From contig KQ965759.1 of NCBI GenBank assembly GCA_001574975.1, positions 237,407 through 301,406 on the forward strand: DNA of 64,000 nucleotides, given 5' to 3'. Below the pieces are notes generated by a model. The model searched no databases. It worked only from the letters and a program-made list of their open reading frames with translations, and was not told the DNA's origin. Numbering within the stretch: position 1 is the first letter of the stretch; each line of letters opens with the position of its first letter. This DNA comes from Gonapodya prolifera JEL478. Its lineage: Eukaryota; Monoblepharomycota; Monoblepharidomycetes; Monoblepharidales; Gonapodyaceae. Both the position numbers and the translations under genes were made by a program. Shown piece after piece: positions 21,341-37,459 of the stretch.

Positions 21341-23942
21341 GGCGTGAGAGCTGTTGGCGACAAGGCTCCGGATGGACACGACGAGGGGAGGAAGTGGCGA
21401 TGCGATGGCAAATCGGTGTTGCGGAGGTCGATGGGAACGTTCCGATGGGGAGAGATCGTTGGCGGAAGGCTAGGTCGTTTTTGCGCGTGAGGGAAGACCG
21501 TGGCACAATGATCACTCGCAGGGGTCCCGGCAACTCCAATTTGTCATGAGGGACGACGCCAGCGGGCGGTTTATTTGTTACTGTAAAAGCAAGCCATAAA
21601 TAGACTCGTACCACTCGTTTTCTTCTGATCAAGCGAGAACTGCGTTTCGGATCAGTGCAGTCGAAATTATGATGCCCTGGGTCAGGGCAACATCGCGAGG
21701 CAGCGCTCGCACGAATACGTAACGCCTCTTGAACGACACCTGCGAGGGCACATACAGAAGTGAACGTATCTCTTGTATTCGAGTGCATTCATCTGAACCT
21801 CCGTAGAAGTTGTGAACCCCCACCTTTGGGCGACGACATACGGACTAGAGTCTAATGGACAAAATCGAACCGCGAACAAGCAAAAAATTCGTGCGGATGT
21901 GTTGTTATTCTTCACCTCCAGCCACGTCGATAGCCCAGGGAAGTCCTCTCTGCGAGGTGTTGCTGACCCGCACAAACTCCCGCGGCGACGCGACTGGGGC
22001 CTTGAGCTAGTATACACGCAATACAAAAGTATTCTACGGGGGGAGGGGGAGGGGAAGAGAGGGGAGGAGAGGACGCGGGGGAAGCGGACGAGCGAACCAC
22101 GAGGAAGAAAAGTACAGCGAAGCTTTCGTCAGTGGCAGACTGAATTCGAAGAGGAGGAGACAAGAATACTCACGGGGATACCTCGAGGGTACCACGGATT
22201 CCCGGCGTGGTGGACCTTTCGCAGTACTCACTAGCTTCGTCGCGACGCCCATGTGTCAAGTTCATCCGACGAACCCGTGAAGGCACGCCGGCAGCATAAG
22301 CACAGCTTGACGGGCCCGCTCAGCTGTGTAGAGATGATACGGAAGTACTAAAAGGTCGGGATGGAGGTGGGAAGGAGAAGAATGAGCGGGTGGTCGAAGA
22401 CCGGAGCGACAATAGACGAGGGGAAACAATCCAGTAGCTTGTGTCACGAAGAAGCCGGACAAGAACCACGAGACCACTCACCGCAAGTGCATTGGTGAGT
22501 CGCCGCGACACCTCCCGAGAAAGCCATCCTCACTGGCTTCCCGCATGGTCGACCGTTCGCAGTGCTCGCTTGCATCGTCACTAGGTCACCACATTCGTCG
22601 CACGATTCGGAATTTCACGATCCGAAGCATCCCGGAGGAGTAACTCGGCAGCCCAGCCCGTGGGAGAGCTAGTTCAGCAGTGTAGAGAGGATACGGAAGC
22701 CAAGTACAAATATTAACTGGCATCGGGATGATGGGGGGAAACAAGTGCAGCAGGGCGTTAGAGGCAGCGGAAGAGAGACGTGTCAGAGGGGCATCAGCTC
22801 ACTGGGAGACGCAGGGGCGGCTCCGTTGTTCCAGTGGTGTCATTTGGCTGGAGACCCCACAGTAGCATCTTAACGTCCACAATATGCGTGCCAAGGTCTA
22901 AAGCTTGGCTGGCGAGTCTTCCGGAAACTTACCCATTGGAGCTCACTATTCGGAGACTATATCTGCGAAAGACGGCTCGAATGTCTGAAATTACGCGACG
23001 GACCATGTCAACTGATTTCTTCGCATCATCTGCGGTATTGTTGGGAAACCTGGAGCAAAATGCGCGCGCAAGGAGTGTGAAGTCGTCACAGGAGTCGTGG
23101 AGTGAAATCAGCCCTTCGTTATGACTCTTGATGACCGCCATGTACGCTAAGCACGGCGAGACAAGCAAGTCGTAGTGTCATGCTTGGAGGATATGACAGG
23201 AGCTCTCGTTGCGAAATCACCTTCCCCTGCTTTCTCGATTTGTTCTCTGGATTTCGCTCTCAGCGCCATAGCCGTCACCTTCCGCGACGGCAGAGGCTCT
23301 ACACTCATTCTCTGAAAGTGGTCAGCTCTTCGAGACATTCTATCCACATCTGTGGACGATAAAAGTGCCGAAAGAGTGGGTTTTATGTTTCTCCCCGTGA
23401 TTCCTTTTCCAATCTGAGCTCCATCGAGACGCGGACGCTTCAGTAGGCCACTGATGGTAGGTTCATCATCTACGGGAGCCTATCGCGGATCTTCACGTGA
23501 AAAATCTGCTCTGCGCTGCCGTGAAAATGGTTTTTCGAGGTGGTCCAAAGGTTTGTCGTCCCCCACGGAGTCGGGTCGCAAAGCTATTGGATTCCGCGAA
23601 AATGATCTCTTTCGACTGTATGCCAGTAGCCAGGGAGTTAGCTTGCGAAGGTTGCCTGCTTGTGGCATCCGGGGCACAGTAAGGTTTCCTTCAATGTGGA
23701 AATCGTCCGCACGACTATGGCAATTTGTCTGATTCAATGACGATGTATGCAAAGCTTCATGGCTAGATGCGCAAAATTTTTTTATAGGCGTGACCCGAAT
23801 CTTGTACTTGCGAACAAACATATTTGCCACCCCGCCCGCCGCTTCGGAAGGAGTCAATGAAGCTCGCCAAAACAGAGATGACATCTGAATCACCGAAGTC
23901 GTAAGGAGTCCGACCATACCAGAACGTATATGTCCGATCCAC
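21341..23942. other. 2.6 kb without a supported gene; contains an imperfect duplication
   Basis: No reading frame here shows a protein I can support. Purine-rich low complexity (GGGAGGGG runs) occurs at 22038-22080. An in-frame extension of the next minus-strand gene beyond its TGA at 23945 stays open to about 23780 (VDRTYTFWYGRTPYDFGDSD), which may be a former last exon. Confidence 0.4.
22190..22700. repeat. Imperfect direct duplication, unit about 350 nt
   Basis: Two landmarks recur in the same order and spacing. GATTCCCGGCGTGGTGGACC (22196) resembles GGCTTCCCGCATGGTCGACC (22534), each followed by TTCGCAGT and a CACTAG or TCACTAGG element. CTCAGCTGTGTAGAGATGAT at 22319 resembles GTTCAGCAGTGTAGAGAGGA at 22671, each followed by ACGGAAG. 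The intervening sequences have diverged. Confidence 0.55.
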
Positions 23943-26523
23943 TCAAATCCTACAAACCAAATTGAACAATGAGATCCACTTGTACGCAAAGTTGGCGGAG
24001 AGTGCGTCATCGGGCGAGTCCGCGGGCATGTTGTTGAATATCGCTGTCAAACTATTTCAGCGTCATTTGCTAATTAGTTGGGCGGGCCACTCCACGTCAT
24101 GCATGCTCACACTTTCAAACTCACCACGCGCAAGTGTCCGTATCAGCTCTATACTCCGGCCACTGTCCTCCAAACAAGTACCCCTCGAATCCCGGTCTTG
24201 TGATCCACCCTGTTGACACCCCTTCCTTGTCCACTTCAGGCCGCCCCAGTGACGCACCAAAGGCTTTCCAAGCCTCCACGTTACAGTACGTCAGTCGAGG
24301 GTGGGGGAACGACCCCCACCAGCCAGACTTCTGCGGGGCTTGGGCGCAAAGGGCCGACCGGGTGAGGCGAAATGCGAAATGGAGGTCTGCGGCAGTGTTG
24401 GGTCGGGTGTCATTGAGGATCTGGAATAGAGTGCGAAAGGGTGTGTGCTGGTTGTTGGTGAGAATAGTGGGGTTGACGGTTGAGGGCGCCGAGGACGTGC
24501 GGAAGCGCTCTCGCATCTCAGCAGCGATTCTCTCCGTCCCGGCAGTCAGGTGGTCATCCAATCCAATGTCATCGACTCTTGGGCTCTCCAAAACAGCCAC
24601 AGTACCGCCCCTTGAGGGTTCACCTCCGCCCAGACATCGCTCTGACCCGTCATAACCCAATGAAATCCGGCCATGCAATGGTGGCTCCGGGTGTCGTCTC
24701 CTGCCACGAAATGATTCGTCAAAGCCTTGTGGGTATTCTCGGACTGCGCGAAGTGCCTGGAGCGGGTAAGGTGCCCCGGTGAACGCTCTGCGTAATTGTT
24801 TGAATGATACCTGTTTGAACTCACCTCGGTCCCACACGCCTCAATGACAGAGTCGAAGTACACTTCCATGGAATCGCCGCATCTCCGATCGCAAAACGAT
24901 TTGGTGTGGGATTCGTAGCTTCACGGCGTGTGTGGAAGAGTGACCGCGTCAAAGGCGTCACAAACAGACCTTACGTCGCGGATTGTTGAGCAGAGACTGA
25001 ACTCACTGGTTCCTCCAACACGGACTCCCGCCACCATCCACATCATACAGCTCTCGCGCATATACATCCACTGCACCGTACGTCAAAATTGCCCTCATCC
25101 CCACCACTGGTCCATCGCCCCTTTCCTGCATCCGCTCCAGTGCCAACGGTGGGAGACACGCTTCTGATACGGCCTTAAAGTGTCTCGTGTCGTGAAGTGC
25201 GCCGATGCAGGGAGGGGAAAGGTCTGGTAGGAGGGGTTCAGAGAGGGGAATGCTTGGGATAAGGGCGGAGGGAGGGGAGGAGCAGACGAAGGCGATGAAC
25301 TCGGAGGCAAGGTAGCGCGGGAATGGGTCGAAGTTGTCGGTGGGTATGGAGGAGAGGGCACGCGAGATTGATGTTGCGCTGTGGGAAGGAAGCCCGGTGC
25401 ATTATCGTGACAGTTGAAGGACAGTTTGGAAGAGCTGAAGGAAGATGAAACGTACCACGCACACAAATCCCCAAACTTCCTCCCTTCCTTTCCCCAATAG
25501 GCCCTGACCAACGCCTGGTCCAAAACCCAGTCAAAGCCCAGCTCCCCATCAACCCTGCGAAGCACAATCGCGGCGAGCCACCCCTGGGGCCCTACCATCT
25601 GGCGCGCCTCGACGGGACAGTATTGTTCCGTCGGAGAAGTGAATGGTTGGTGCGCTTTGGTGCATGTAGCTGTTCGAATGAAGAGGTGGGAGGCGGAGAG
25701 GGTGGACGTCGTCGTTGGTTCAGCGTGCGATTCGAGAGGTGTGAGGAGGAAGGAAGTGAAAGAATGTGGGGAAGGGGGTGATGCGGTGGTCAGGGGATGT
25801 TGTGATGGAGTGGTTCGAGGACGATGGGATGTCATGAGGGGATGGTTGGCGTTACTTCTACTGTCAGTCCTGCTGTTGGCGCCAGCGCATTCCTCTGGCG
25901 GCTCCCCAAACAAAAATTGATCTGTGTCAACCGAGTCAAAGTCTTTGTTCGACCCTGGCACGGGCGGTATCGTCGGGTCTACGAACCACTTTCGTGGGTG
26001 GAAGAGGGATTGATCCCCACATGCGCGGTGGAGGGAGTCAAAGTACGCGGAGAGTGCGGAGGAGCAAGTATCGGAGCAGTACGCGGTGGTGTGGGCGTAT
26101 ATCCTGAACGGTGCGGGTGGTTTCGATCATCTTGATAAACTAAAGGAGGAGGTAGGAACGTTGCAGCACGTACTGTTCCGCCCAGCACCCCTTGCCTTCT
26201 CGTAGTGGTCCGTCATCTTCGTACAGTTGACGCATGAGAAAATCGCTCGCCCCGAACGTCACGACCGCCTTGAAGATTGCGACCTCGTCCAAGTCCGCGA
26301 TCCAGTCCCCGTGCGGGATACAAGCACGAGCTATGTTGCGGTACATGGGTCGTGAGTGTATCGATTGAAAACATTCGGATGTGATGTTGTGTTTGGTGGA
26401 GTGCGGGGGTACTTGCGTCGCAAATGTGTCCCCGTGACTGGCTTTGTAGGAGTGGAGTGGGCTGGCTGAGACCATAGCGGTGTGTGCGAGCGCTAACAAG
26501 GATACGGCGAGTAGCGCCATCAT
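23943..26523 (-). CDS. Secreted protein with two divergent ~300-residue Cys repeats, family unrecognised
   Basis: Seven exons (26523-26174, 26103-25856, 25669-25456, 25378-25007, 24918-24825, 24756-24125, 24051-23943) splice in phase to 672 residues. The N-terminus is a signal peptide (MMALLAVSLLALAHTAMVSA). Two repeats are visible. YCSDTCSSALSAYFDSLHRACG in the first corresponds to FCDRRCGDSMEVYFDSVIEACG in the second. ACIPHGDWIADLDEVAIFKA with GASDFLMRQLYEDDGP corresponds to ACLPPLALERMQERGDGPVV with GAVDVYARELYDVDGG. A third pair is PRYLASEFIAFVC and SANFAYKWISLFNLVC. Introns fall at similar places in both halves, so the gene grew by internal duplication. No transmembrane segment follows, so the product should be extracellular. 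The stop used is TGA 23945; the frame continues open beyond it. Confidence 0.68.
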
Positions 26524-26833
26524 CGCGAGGTGACCGTTGTAACGCGGCGTTTAATGGATGATGTTGTGGAGCACCAAGTTGGGGTTTTGCCGGAGAACTC
26601 ATAGGACCCTCGGAGCTCATGTAGTCCAATGAGAGAGCTTCTATGCACTCACGAAATTGAGACGAAAAAGTATTTGTGCTGGTCATGCTCACAGGTCCAA
26701 CCCAATTTGCGACTCATTTCTGTCACAATTTTTATCTCAAATTTCGGAGGCATGCATATTTTTATATTTTCTTCAAAACCATGAAGTTATTGAGGGAATA
26801 AAGATCAAAACTAGTTCCGTCACCCAAAACTGA

Positions 26834-27115
26834 ATGGCACCCATCCGCACGCGCCCTATCCACATTTTGGAACCGGACGGGCACACGACCATCGTTCCCT
26901 TCCCTTCCACCAATCCCCCTCATACATTATCCTCCCTCCGTGACTGGCTGCGAGAATCGGTGCCTCGCCTCCAAACCGCCAAGACAATCCGTATCTCCCG
27001 AGAGGAAGGCCGAGGAGGGTTTCGACGTGTGGATTCGGACAATGACGTGAGAGAGTTGAATCACGGGACGGGGAAGGTCGTCTTGAAGGTGGAATCCGAG
27101 GTTGGCGGTCCTTGA
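26834..27115 (+). CDS. Small hypothetical protein, 93 residues
   Basis: Single-exon ORF with a clean ATG (AACTGAATGGCA) and fungal codon use. It begins RTRPIHILEPDGHTTIVPFP and includes SSLRDWLRESVPRLQTAKTI, a likely amphipathic helix, then KVVLKVESE, a likely strand. No signal peptide. The beta-like start, helix and beta end could be a compact ubiquitin-like fold, but this is a guess from pattern only. It lies 93 nt before another small ORF on the same strand. Confidence 0.45.
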   Translation: MAPIRTRPIHILEPDGHTTIVPFPSTNPPHTLSSLRDWLRESVPRLQTAKTIRISREEGRGGFRRVDSDNDVRELNHGTGKVVLKVESEVGGP

Positions 27116-27208
27116 ACTGCGTCCATCACAGAGAAGAAATAATGAATACGGGCTTTGAACTTCCGGACTTCACTGTAGGCACAACCTCCTCCCACTCCTT
27201 CCATCGCA

Positions 27209-27532
27209 ATGGACTCATCTGCTCCTCCCTTGGAACGCCCCACTCTCGTACCGCTCGACGAACTCAACAACGGCACCGACTCCTCGTTACCACCCGTGTA
27301 TGAACAACCCTCACCCACCCGTAAAGCAGCGCCCATAACAGACTCGTCGGCTCCTCCGTCTATTCCGAGTATTCAAATGGGTTCCGTGAGTGGGTCCATG
27401 GTGCCCGACTCCTCCGCACCTGGGGACATGAGCATGGGCACGCCTGGAAGAGGCGAAGCGTGGGCAGGGTGGATGGCTCAGGGTGGTCTCGACTCGCAGC
27501 CGACTTTAGCGCCAGCGGACGACTTCGAGTAG
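27209..27532 (+). CDS. Small Pro/Ser-rich hypothetical protein, 107 residues
   Basis: Single-exon ORF from ATG 27209. It is built around three DSSAP motifs (MDSSAPPLERP, ITDSSAPPSIPS, VPDSSAPGDMS) and ends in an acidic DDFE. Low complexity and no hydrophobic segment suggest a disordered protein. It could also be a last exon of the upstream small gene, but no suitable splice pair was found. Function unknown. Confidence 0.4.
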   Translation: MDSSAPPLERPTLVPLDELNNGTDSSLPPVYEQPSPTRKAAPITDSSAPPSIPSIQMGSVSGSMVPDSSAPGDMSMGTPGRGEAWAGWMAQGGLDSQPTLAPADDFE

Positions 27533-28997
27533 CGGGACTATGGGGTCACACGTCCTAAAATGTGCATTATCGCAAAGTTTGAACTTTTCAACCTTACCAA
27601 GGTATTCACACCATTCACACAAACCATATATATATATATCTGCCATTACCGCGTCACGGAATGTATTTACATTATGTCGAGCGATTTGTCATCAGCATTG
27701 TCCGGGACAACAGCGAACTGCGTTGATCCGACAGTGGTTTGAGTCCGATAGCTCGTCCCAATAAAGGGAAATGTTATGACCAGGTGATCATATACTGTCT
27801 TGCAAGACTAGTTCTCACAATCTCGACGCAGACCATTCCTCAGTTCTTTTCGTTCTTTGTGTACCCTTGTGAGCACTTTACACATCATTCAGGCGTCACA
27901 CAGTAGCATCATTCTCGCTCCCTGCCCAATAGCATTTCTTGCTTACTTCAGCACACGCCTGAGTTTTAGAGAAAACAGAAAAGACTCAATCCGATAAAAT
28001 ATGGTCAAAGGAAAGTAAGAGCAGAAGGGGGGGGAAAAAAGGGAAGAGGGGAAAGAGGTGGATCGATTATCGACTTTAAGTGTCAGTCTTTTTTGTGTGC
28101 GGTGGCAGGGCGTTTGAGAAGGGGACGGAAAAGGCGCATCTTGTCGCACCCCACGGGCACCGGACGACGTCGGATTCCGGATCACCGAGCGCTGTAGGTT
28201 GATGGTTTCGAGTGCCGCCCTGTACGAGTCGGTGTTCCACGGTTGATTGATTGATTGTTTTTCGCGGGCAGGGCAGGGCCATGAGTCTGGGAGACGGAAG
28301 AGTCGGAGGAATGGCGGGCAGAGGGATTGGTGTCGAAGAAGAGGAGGAGTATGTGCGGAGTAAAGGAAACGGGTGAGTGTGTGGATGGGCTGGGTGTCGA
28401 GGTGTGGAGGTGGTGGCGGGCGGCAATGACAAGAGCGGCGAACAACCGAGAAGTGGAACGGTGCGCAGGAACTGCAACTTCGTTTTTCAATCGGAAATAA
28501 GGGGAGGCGAGCGTTTGCTGATTGATTCGGACGGACAAGCCGATGGGTGAGGCTTTCGGGACAAGTTTGAAGACGAGGAGCAGAAATGGCAGTAGAAGGA
28601 ACATTTGGAGGATCCCTTTGCGTCTCTTTGATCATTTTCTCACTACGACTGTGTTCCCTTTCTCATCGCCTCGCTCGTATCTGCTAACAACGTCGCCGGG
28701 TCCAATCAACAACCATCCCGTAACATCCCTCATCCGCTCATCGAATCGCCCACCAGACCGAACTCATTTCTTTCTCCCCACCAATCTGACTCAGACTCGG
28801 ATTCCGCCATCGCTCTCAACCCTTTCGCCAGCCACCAACGACCACGATCGGCACCTGACTATTCCTACTCTTCAAACACCCGCCCTCTCGTTCCCACCGC
28901 TTCTCTTCGCAAACCGAACCAGCCCCTTCCGGATCCGTTCCAAATACCACTCTACTCTCCAACCATCACCTCTCCTAACCTGGTCACCGCATCCCAC
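27533..28997. other. Intergenic region and probable leader of the SRPK gene
   Basis: About 1.45 kb. The minus-strand open frame 28635-27943 is rich in Pro, Ser and Arg and looks like a chance frame in C/T-biased sequence. C/T-rich sequence just before 28998 is compatible with the 5' UTR of the kinase gene. Confidence 0.4.
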
Positions 28998-32982
<3,985 letters not shown>

Positions 32983-33947
32983 AGTGGAAGCGGAGGTCGA
33001 GCGTTTGGGGTGGGGTGGATGGCGAGGACTCGTGAAGAAGGTTATGGGGTCGGGGCGTGCGAGGGCGGGGACTTTGGAGTCTTTTTGTTTTGTGAGTTCT
33101 GGGACCATGACGGAGACAGATGGCGATGTGTTCGAGTCTCGTACTGCCCCATCCCGGCTGGAAGGGTGGACACAACCCCCTGCCTGTTTTTGTGTATTTC
33201 ATCCGACTGTATGAGTCAAGCGTCGGAGTGAGTAGGTGTCCGTTCCGATGTTACGTAGAAATAAATTCGGTGCACGATCGCGTCATGGGTGGTCACGGGG
33301 TGTCTCATTACGGTTTGCGAAGGTAACCTGATTCGTTACGGACGTATAGATGAAGTTCGGTGCACTGTATGCATGATAGCGTCATGGCGACGGGGCATTT
33401 CATAAAGGCTTTTGACGACACCAAGCGCCCTCAGGAGCGTAACATTTAATCACCGCGTATTTTTGTGACGTCGAGGAGCAGAGATTTTGTTGGTGGGGCT
33501 TATTCTGTCCTGCCACAGGTGAGGATTCAGGAGACGGACGCCGTCCCTGGCAGGCGAGAATCTCTCGTTTTATGGGGAGACAGAATAGAATTATAATCCG
33601 CCAATTTTGCAAGAAAAGTGTATGCATAGTTGGAGAAAACACCTGACATCTGGTGATGACGAGAGGAGGCACGCGGAGTCGGTCTTGCCTAGTCGCCTAG
33701 CTACCTTCACCTGCCTATCGAGGACTCCGTTCGCCGCCGCGTCTTTCCCGCATCCAACGTTCTTCCAGGTTCCAGGGACCGCGGAGCTGGGGCTTTTTGG
33801 GAGGCACAACCGAGGAACAGTGTCCGTTTCAGTTTGCCTCCATGTGGGGTTCGGAGTTCCGGCACCTGAGTGCATCCAAAGAAAAAAGAGACCCCAAGCG
33901 GCCATTTCGGACTCCTTTGTACGCGTACGCCGCTGCAACTCAGCGAC
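32983..33947. other. Intergenic
   Basis: About 960 nt after the kinase gene. A near-repeat (GATCGCGTCATGG... at 33277 and GATAGCGTCATGG... at 33376) is the only structure noticed. Short open frames at 33600-33980 do not resemble genes. Confidence 0.4.
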
Positions 33948-35266
33948 ATGTCGTGGGTCGACGAAGCGACGGCCGTCGCGCTGAGGAACGGAAATCTTCC
34001 AAGAGCGGAACGCGCGCCCATGGGATATCCCGGTGTACTCTATCACGGTCCTCAGGGACACCATGGTGTTACTCTTCTACGCGATTGCATTTGGGTGAGC
34101 TGGATGGGCGTGATTTGATCGCGTCTGGTATCGTTGCGGTTGGCTAGTCATCCGACACCTGCTTGGCACCCCCGCAAAACACGTCTTTGTAGCTCGCGTT
34201 TACCAATCCTGCGGCATCCCTTGCGCAAACTGATTGTCATTTTTTTCGTTTGCAACCTCATCGGAACCACGTTTTATAACATCGTGTACTGGATTCCGCC
34301 GGACGGCTTCTGCCAGTTAGTACCACCGACTTCGTCATTTGCGACTCTAGTCTTCCACATAAAATCCTTAAACCCCGTACGCAAACAGTGTTAGCATGTT
34401 CCTAGCTCTTGGCTTTGTATTCGGAGAATATTCCTCGTCATCTTGCATCTGCTGGCTCCTTTTTCACTCTCGTCCTGCACGGCCGAATGAGCACATTCAA
34501 CGAGTACGCGACCTTGCTTACTCCATTCCTCGCAGTCATTGTGTTCGGATCCCTTACTATTGGCGGGTGAGCGCTCCTGTCCATCAAACCCTTGAAAAAT
34601 CGCCACTTCTGCCCACGTCTGACTGTGGACTTCGGACGTCACCCCTCCCCCTCCGCCACTCCCAGAACCGGCGCCATGAACCGCGACGGCGCCTGCTGGT
34701 TCCACGACATGCTCGGCTGGCGCGCCTTAACCACCTACAACGTCGACTGGCATCTTCGCCACCATCAGTGTGTTCATGGTCATCGCCATCTGGCGGTTCC
34801 TGTCACAATCAACGCAACGCAGCGGTCTTGCGACGGAATTGGTCGTCGGAGGTACGATCTGCTCTTTTCTCCTCTCACCTCCCACTTGGTCATTTGCCCA
34901 CTTCAACTTGAATACAGAGCAACTCCTCAAAGGCGGAGGTCTCATCAACTGGACCGTCTTTTTCGTCTTTGACCCCACCGCGCGTAAGATCGCAACCGGG
35001 CTACTCGAGGCCGCAATTCCATTTCCACTGCCAGTTACGTCGGGGGCGGTGGCGGGGGCGCCAGTACAAGCAGCGGCAGTGGCAGCGGGAGGTATGGTGG
35101 ACGGCCCACGGCCGACTACGATGGCAAGGAGTCCGGCTCATACTGCGCACCATCTAGAGCGGGGTCGCTACAGGAGTCTCATGGGACGACGAGCGTGCCA
35201 TGGGGGTGGTATGTGGCGAGGGCGATCAGGCCGGTGTTGAACTTGATTGCGAGGAATTCGGTGTGA
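33948..35266 (+). pseudogene. Seven-transmembrane (GPCR-like) membrane protein, frame broken
   Basis: Hydrophobic exons separated by fungal-type introns can be read in order: VYSITVLRDTMVLLFYAIAF; LRKLIVIFFVCNLIGTTFYN; MFLALGFVFGEY; GSFFTLVLHGR and TPFLAVIVFGSLTIGG; then an acidic/aromatic loop; FATISVFMVIAIWRFLSQST; and GLINWTVFFVFDPTARKI. A Gly/Ser-rich tail ending in PVLNLIARNSV follows. The segments do not share one frame: one-base shifts are needed near 33990, 34440 and 34740, and probably in the tail. The pattern of helices and the loop suggest a receptor-like 7TM protein, but no family motif was certain. Several shifts in one gene argue for a pseudogene rather than isolated sequence errors. 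Confidence 0.42.
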
Positions 35267-35597
35267 GAGGTGGAGGGGCGGGTGCACCGGTGTTTGAGTA
35301 CGGTGCGGGGGAGGGTTGGCGGAGAAGCTTGAGGTGTGAGTGTGTGTTGCTCATCCTGGTGGCATTTGATCATACATACCTGCGGCAGAGATGTGTTTTG
35401 GGAGCGTGCTGGTATAACTAGATTGACACTATAGAGGCATTTTCTTTTAGATTCTTGCTTTGGACTATTTTGACAAAAGCTTTGTTTTGTTTCTGAACTC
35501 ACGGTGCTGGTTGCTTTACATGATCGAGTCTTCTTGTTCGGCCCGAATCTCCCAGCACCCATTCCCGCATCCTCCGTCCCCATCACTCCCTCCCACA

Positions 35598-37459
35598 ATG
35601 CCACTGCCACATTCCGCCCTCGCTCTCGCTTCCTTCCCAGACGGCTGGCTCACGCCCGAGCACTTCACTTTCGTGGACGTGCCGGCAATCGATCCTGATG
35701 GCCCGATGGAGGATGTTTTGGATGATGGCGATGGTAAGGGAGATTTGGATGCGTGTGATTGGAGGGTTACGCGACTGAAGTGGTGCCTATCGCTCCTCCG
35801 GAACCAAACGAATTGATTGAATCACGCCGCGACAGCCCTGCTGGAGAACACGTACCTCTCGCTTGACCCATACAGTGAGTACTCGGCACTCAATCGAACA
35901 GGTTTCTTTTTCCTCCAATACATCATCTAACCGGAATCTCAAACAGTGCGCGGTCGAATTGCACAAGGAGAGCACAGCTACACGTCCAATTTCAAGCTCT
36001 GGCAACCTATCGATGGGTGCGTTCCGTACGCCCGTTTTCGCCTTTCGCTTTGACTATCGTGTGCCTGTGTTCTTCGCTGTACGGCCTCCCTCGGCGGCCG
36101 CCAGGTACGGCGTGTCCAAAATCCTCCACTCCCGCAACCTCCGAAACCCCGCCGGGCAACACGTCACATCGGTCGTAACGCGGTGGTCCAATTATCAGGT
36201 TACCAAACGCGCGACGATAGAGGCACTGGAGAAGGCGACGATGTGGATTCTCGTGGAGGACGAGCCGGATGTTCCGTTGACGTATTATGTGGGACCGTTG
36301 GTGAGTTGGGACAGTTGAGCGGTGTCGTCGTCAAATATCAACAGTCGTTGTTTGCTTTCGGTGCTGTAGGGAAGCCCTGGGATCACTGCATGTGAGGTTC
36401 AATTAACAATCGAGCACGGTCTTTACATCAGGACGTGGGCTTGTTCAAGTATGGCGAGCCCAAAAAGGGCGAGACGTTGTTTGTATCTGGGGTTTCAAGG
36501 GCAGGTGAGTGACAGAAACATGCAGAGTGCGGGAGAGGGGATGCTGAGCAATAGTCGACTGAACTGCTCTTTCCATAATCAGTCGGACAGGCCGTCATCA
36601 TTTTGGCCAAAAGCTTTAGTCTTCGTGTTATTGGATCTGCGGGAGTGACGAAAAGGTTGCTTATTGCTTGGAAGTGGGTTGAATCGAATTGGCGAGAACG
36701 CGGTCACAATCAACTTCAAGATTTACCTTTTTAGCTCGGGTGTGATGATGTCTTGTAAGTGGGGTTCTATTTCGCGCATCGATTTGGGTCACACTGACAT
36801 ATGAATCCCGGCGATAGCAACTACAAGAAGCCGCCAGGAGGATCGATCCTGTTGGCGATCAAGAGCATCGCTCCAAATGGACTGGGTGAGACGAATTGTT
36901 CGGAACGCATAATCCTGTCTTAACAAAACCTCACAGTTTCTTGCACCCAAAGACATCTACTTTGACAACGTTGGTTCGTATGCTGAGACACTACCCCCAC
37001 AATATCAAAATTTCATGCTCATTTTCTGCTGTGCTAGGTGGAGAGACGTTTGACGCTGCCCTTGCGTGCATGAAACCATTTGTGCGAACGCCAATTTGCG
37101 GCACGATTTCGAACTAGTCGGTGATCAGCAAGAATTTGGTAAGATGATGTGATTTCAAACACTGACACATCACACTCCCGTTCTCATGGAAAAGTAACCT
37201 CGCATCAGGTGGATCGGACTACTCCATCACAAACGGGCGCTTCATTGTTCCAAACCGTCTCATGATCCGTGGTTTTATTGTTCGCGATGATAGAGTGGAG
37301 TGGATTGGTCGAGTATTTGACGATGTCAAGAAGCAGATCAGGGAAGGAAAGTGGAAGGCGTACAAAGAGGATGCCAGGAAAGGGCTGGAAGAGGCGCCGA
37401 GCTTTTTCGTGGGCATGCTGAAGGGTGATAATAGGGGTAAAGCTATCATACAGCTGTAG
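35598..37459 (+). pseudogene. Zinc-binding-dehydrogenase (MDR) family, NADP-dependent alkenal/one oxidoreductase-like, inactivated
   Basis: Many short exons give an MDR protein of the prostaglandin-reductase/leukotriene-B4-dehydrogenase type: ASFPDGWLTPEHF, LLENTYLSLDPYMRGRI, YVGPL, GSPGITA, VGLFKYGEPKKGETLFVSGV, VGQAVIILAKSFSLRVIGSA, LGCDDVFNYKKPPGG, IYFDNVGGETFDAALACMKP and a C-terminus GFIVRDDRVEWIGRVFDDVK. Damage: a one-base loss after RVIGSAG (near 36642) puts SDEKVAY out of frame; an in-frame TAG at 37115-37117 follows CGTISN; and the exon boundary before VGLFKYG works only with a poor 35-nt intron. Most introns still have good splice sites, so inactivation is recent. Confidence 0.68.

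Noticed and set aside
24546-24869. Minus-strand open frame with HFVAGDDTRSHHCMAGFHWV suggesting a frame break in the 672-residue gene
   Set aside because: It is a shadow frame; the correctly spliced frame from 24756 runs through without interruption.
27943-28635. 230-codon minus-strand open frame upstream of the SRPK gene
   Set aside because: Composition is biased Pro/Ser/Arg with no domain, no splice context and opposite orientation to the likely leader of the kinase gene.
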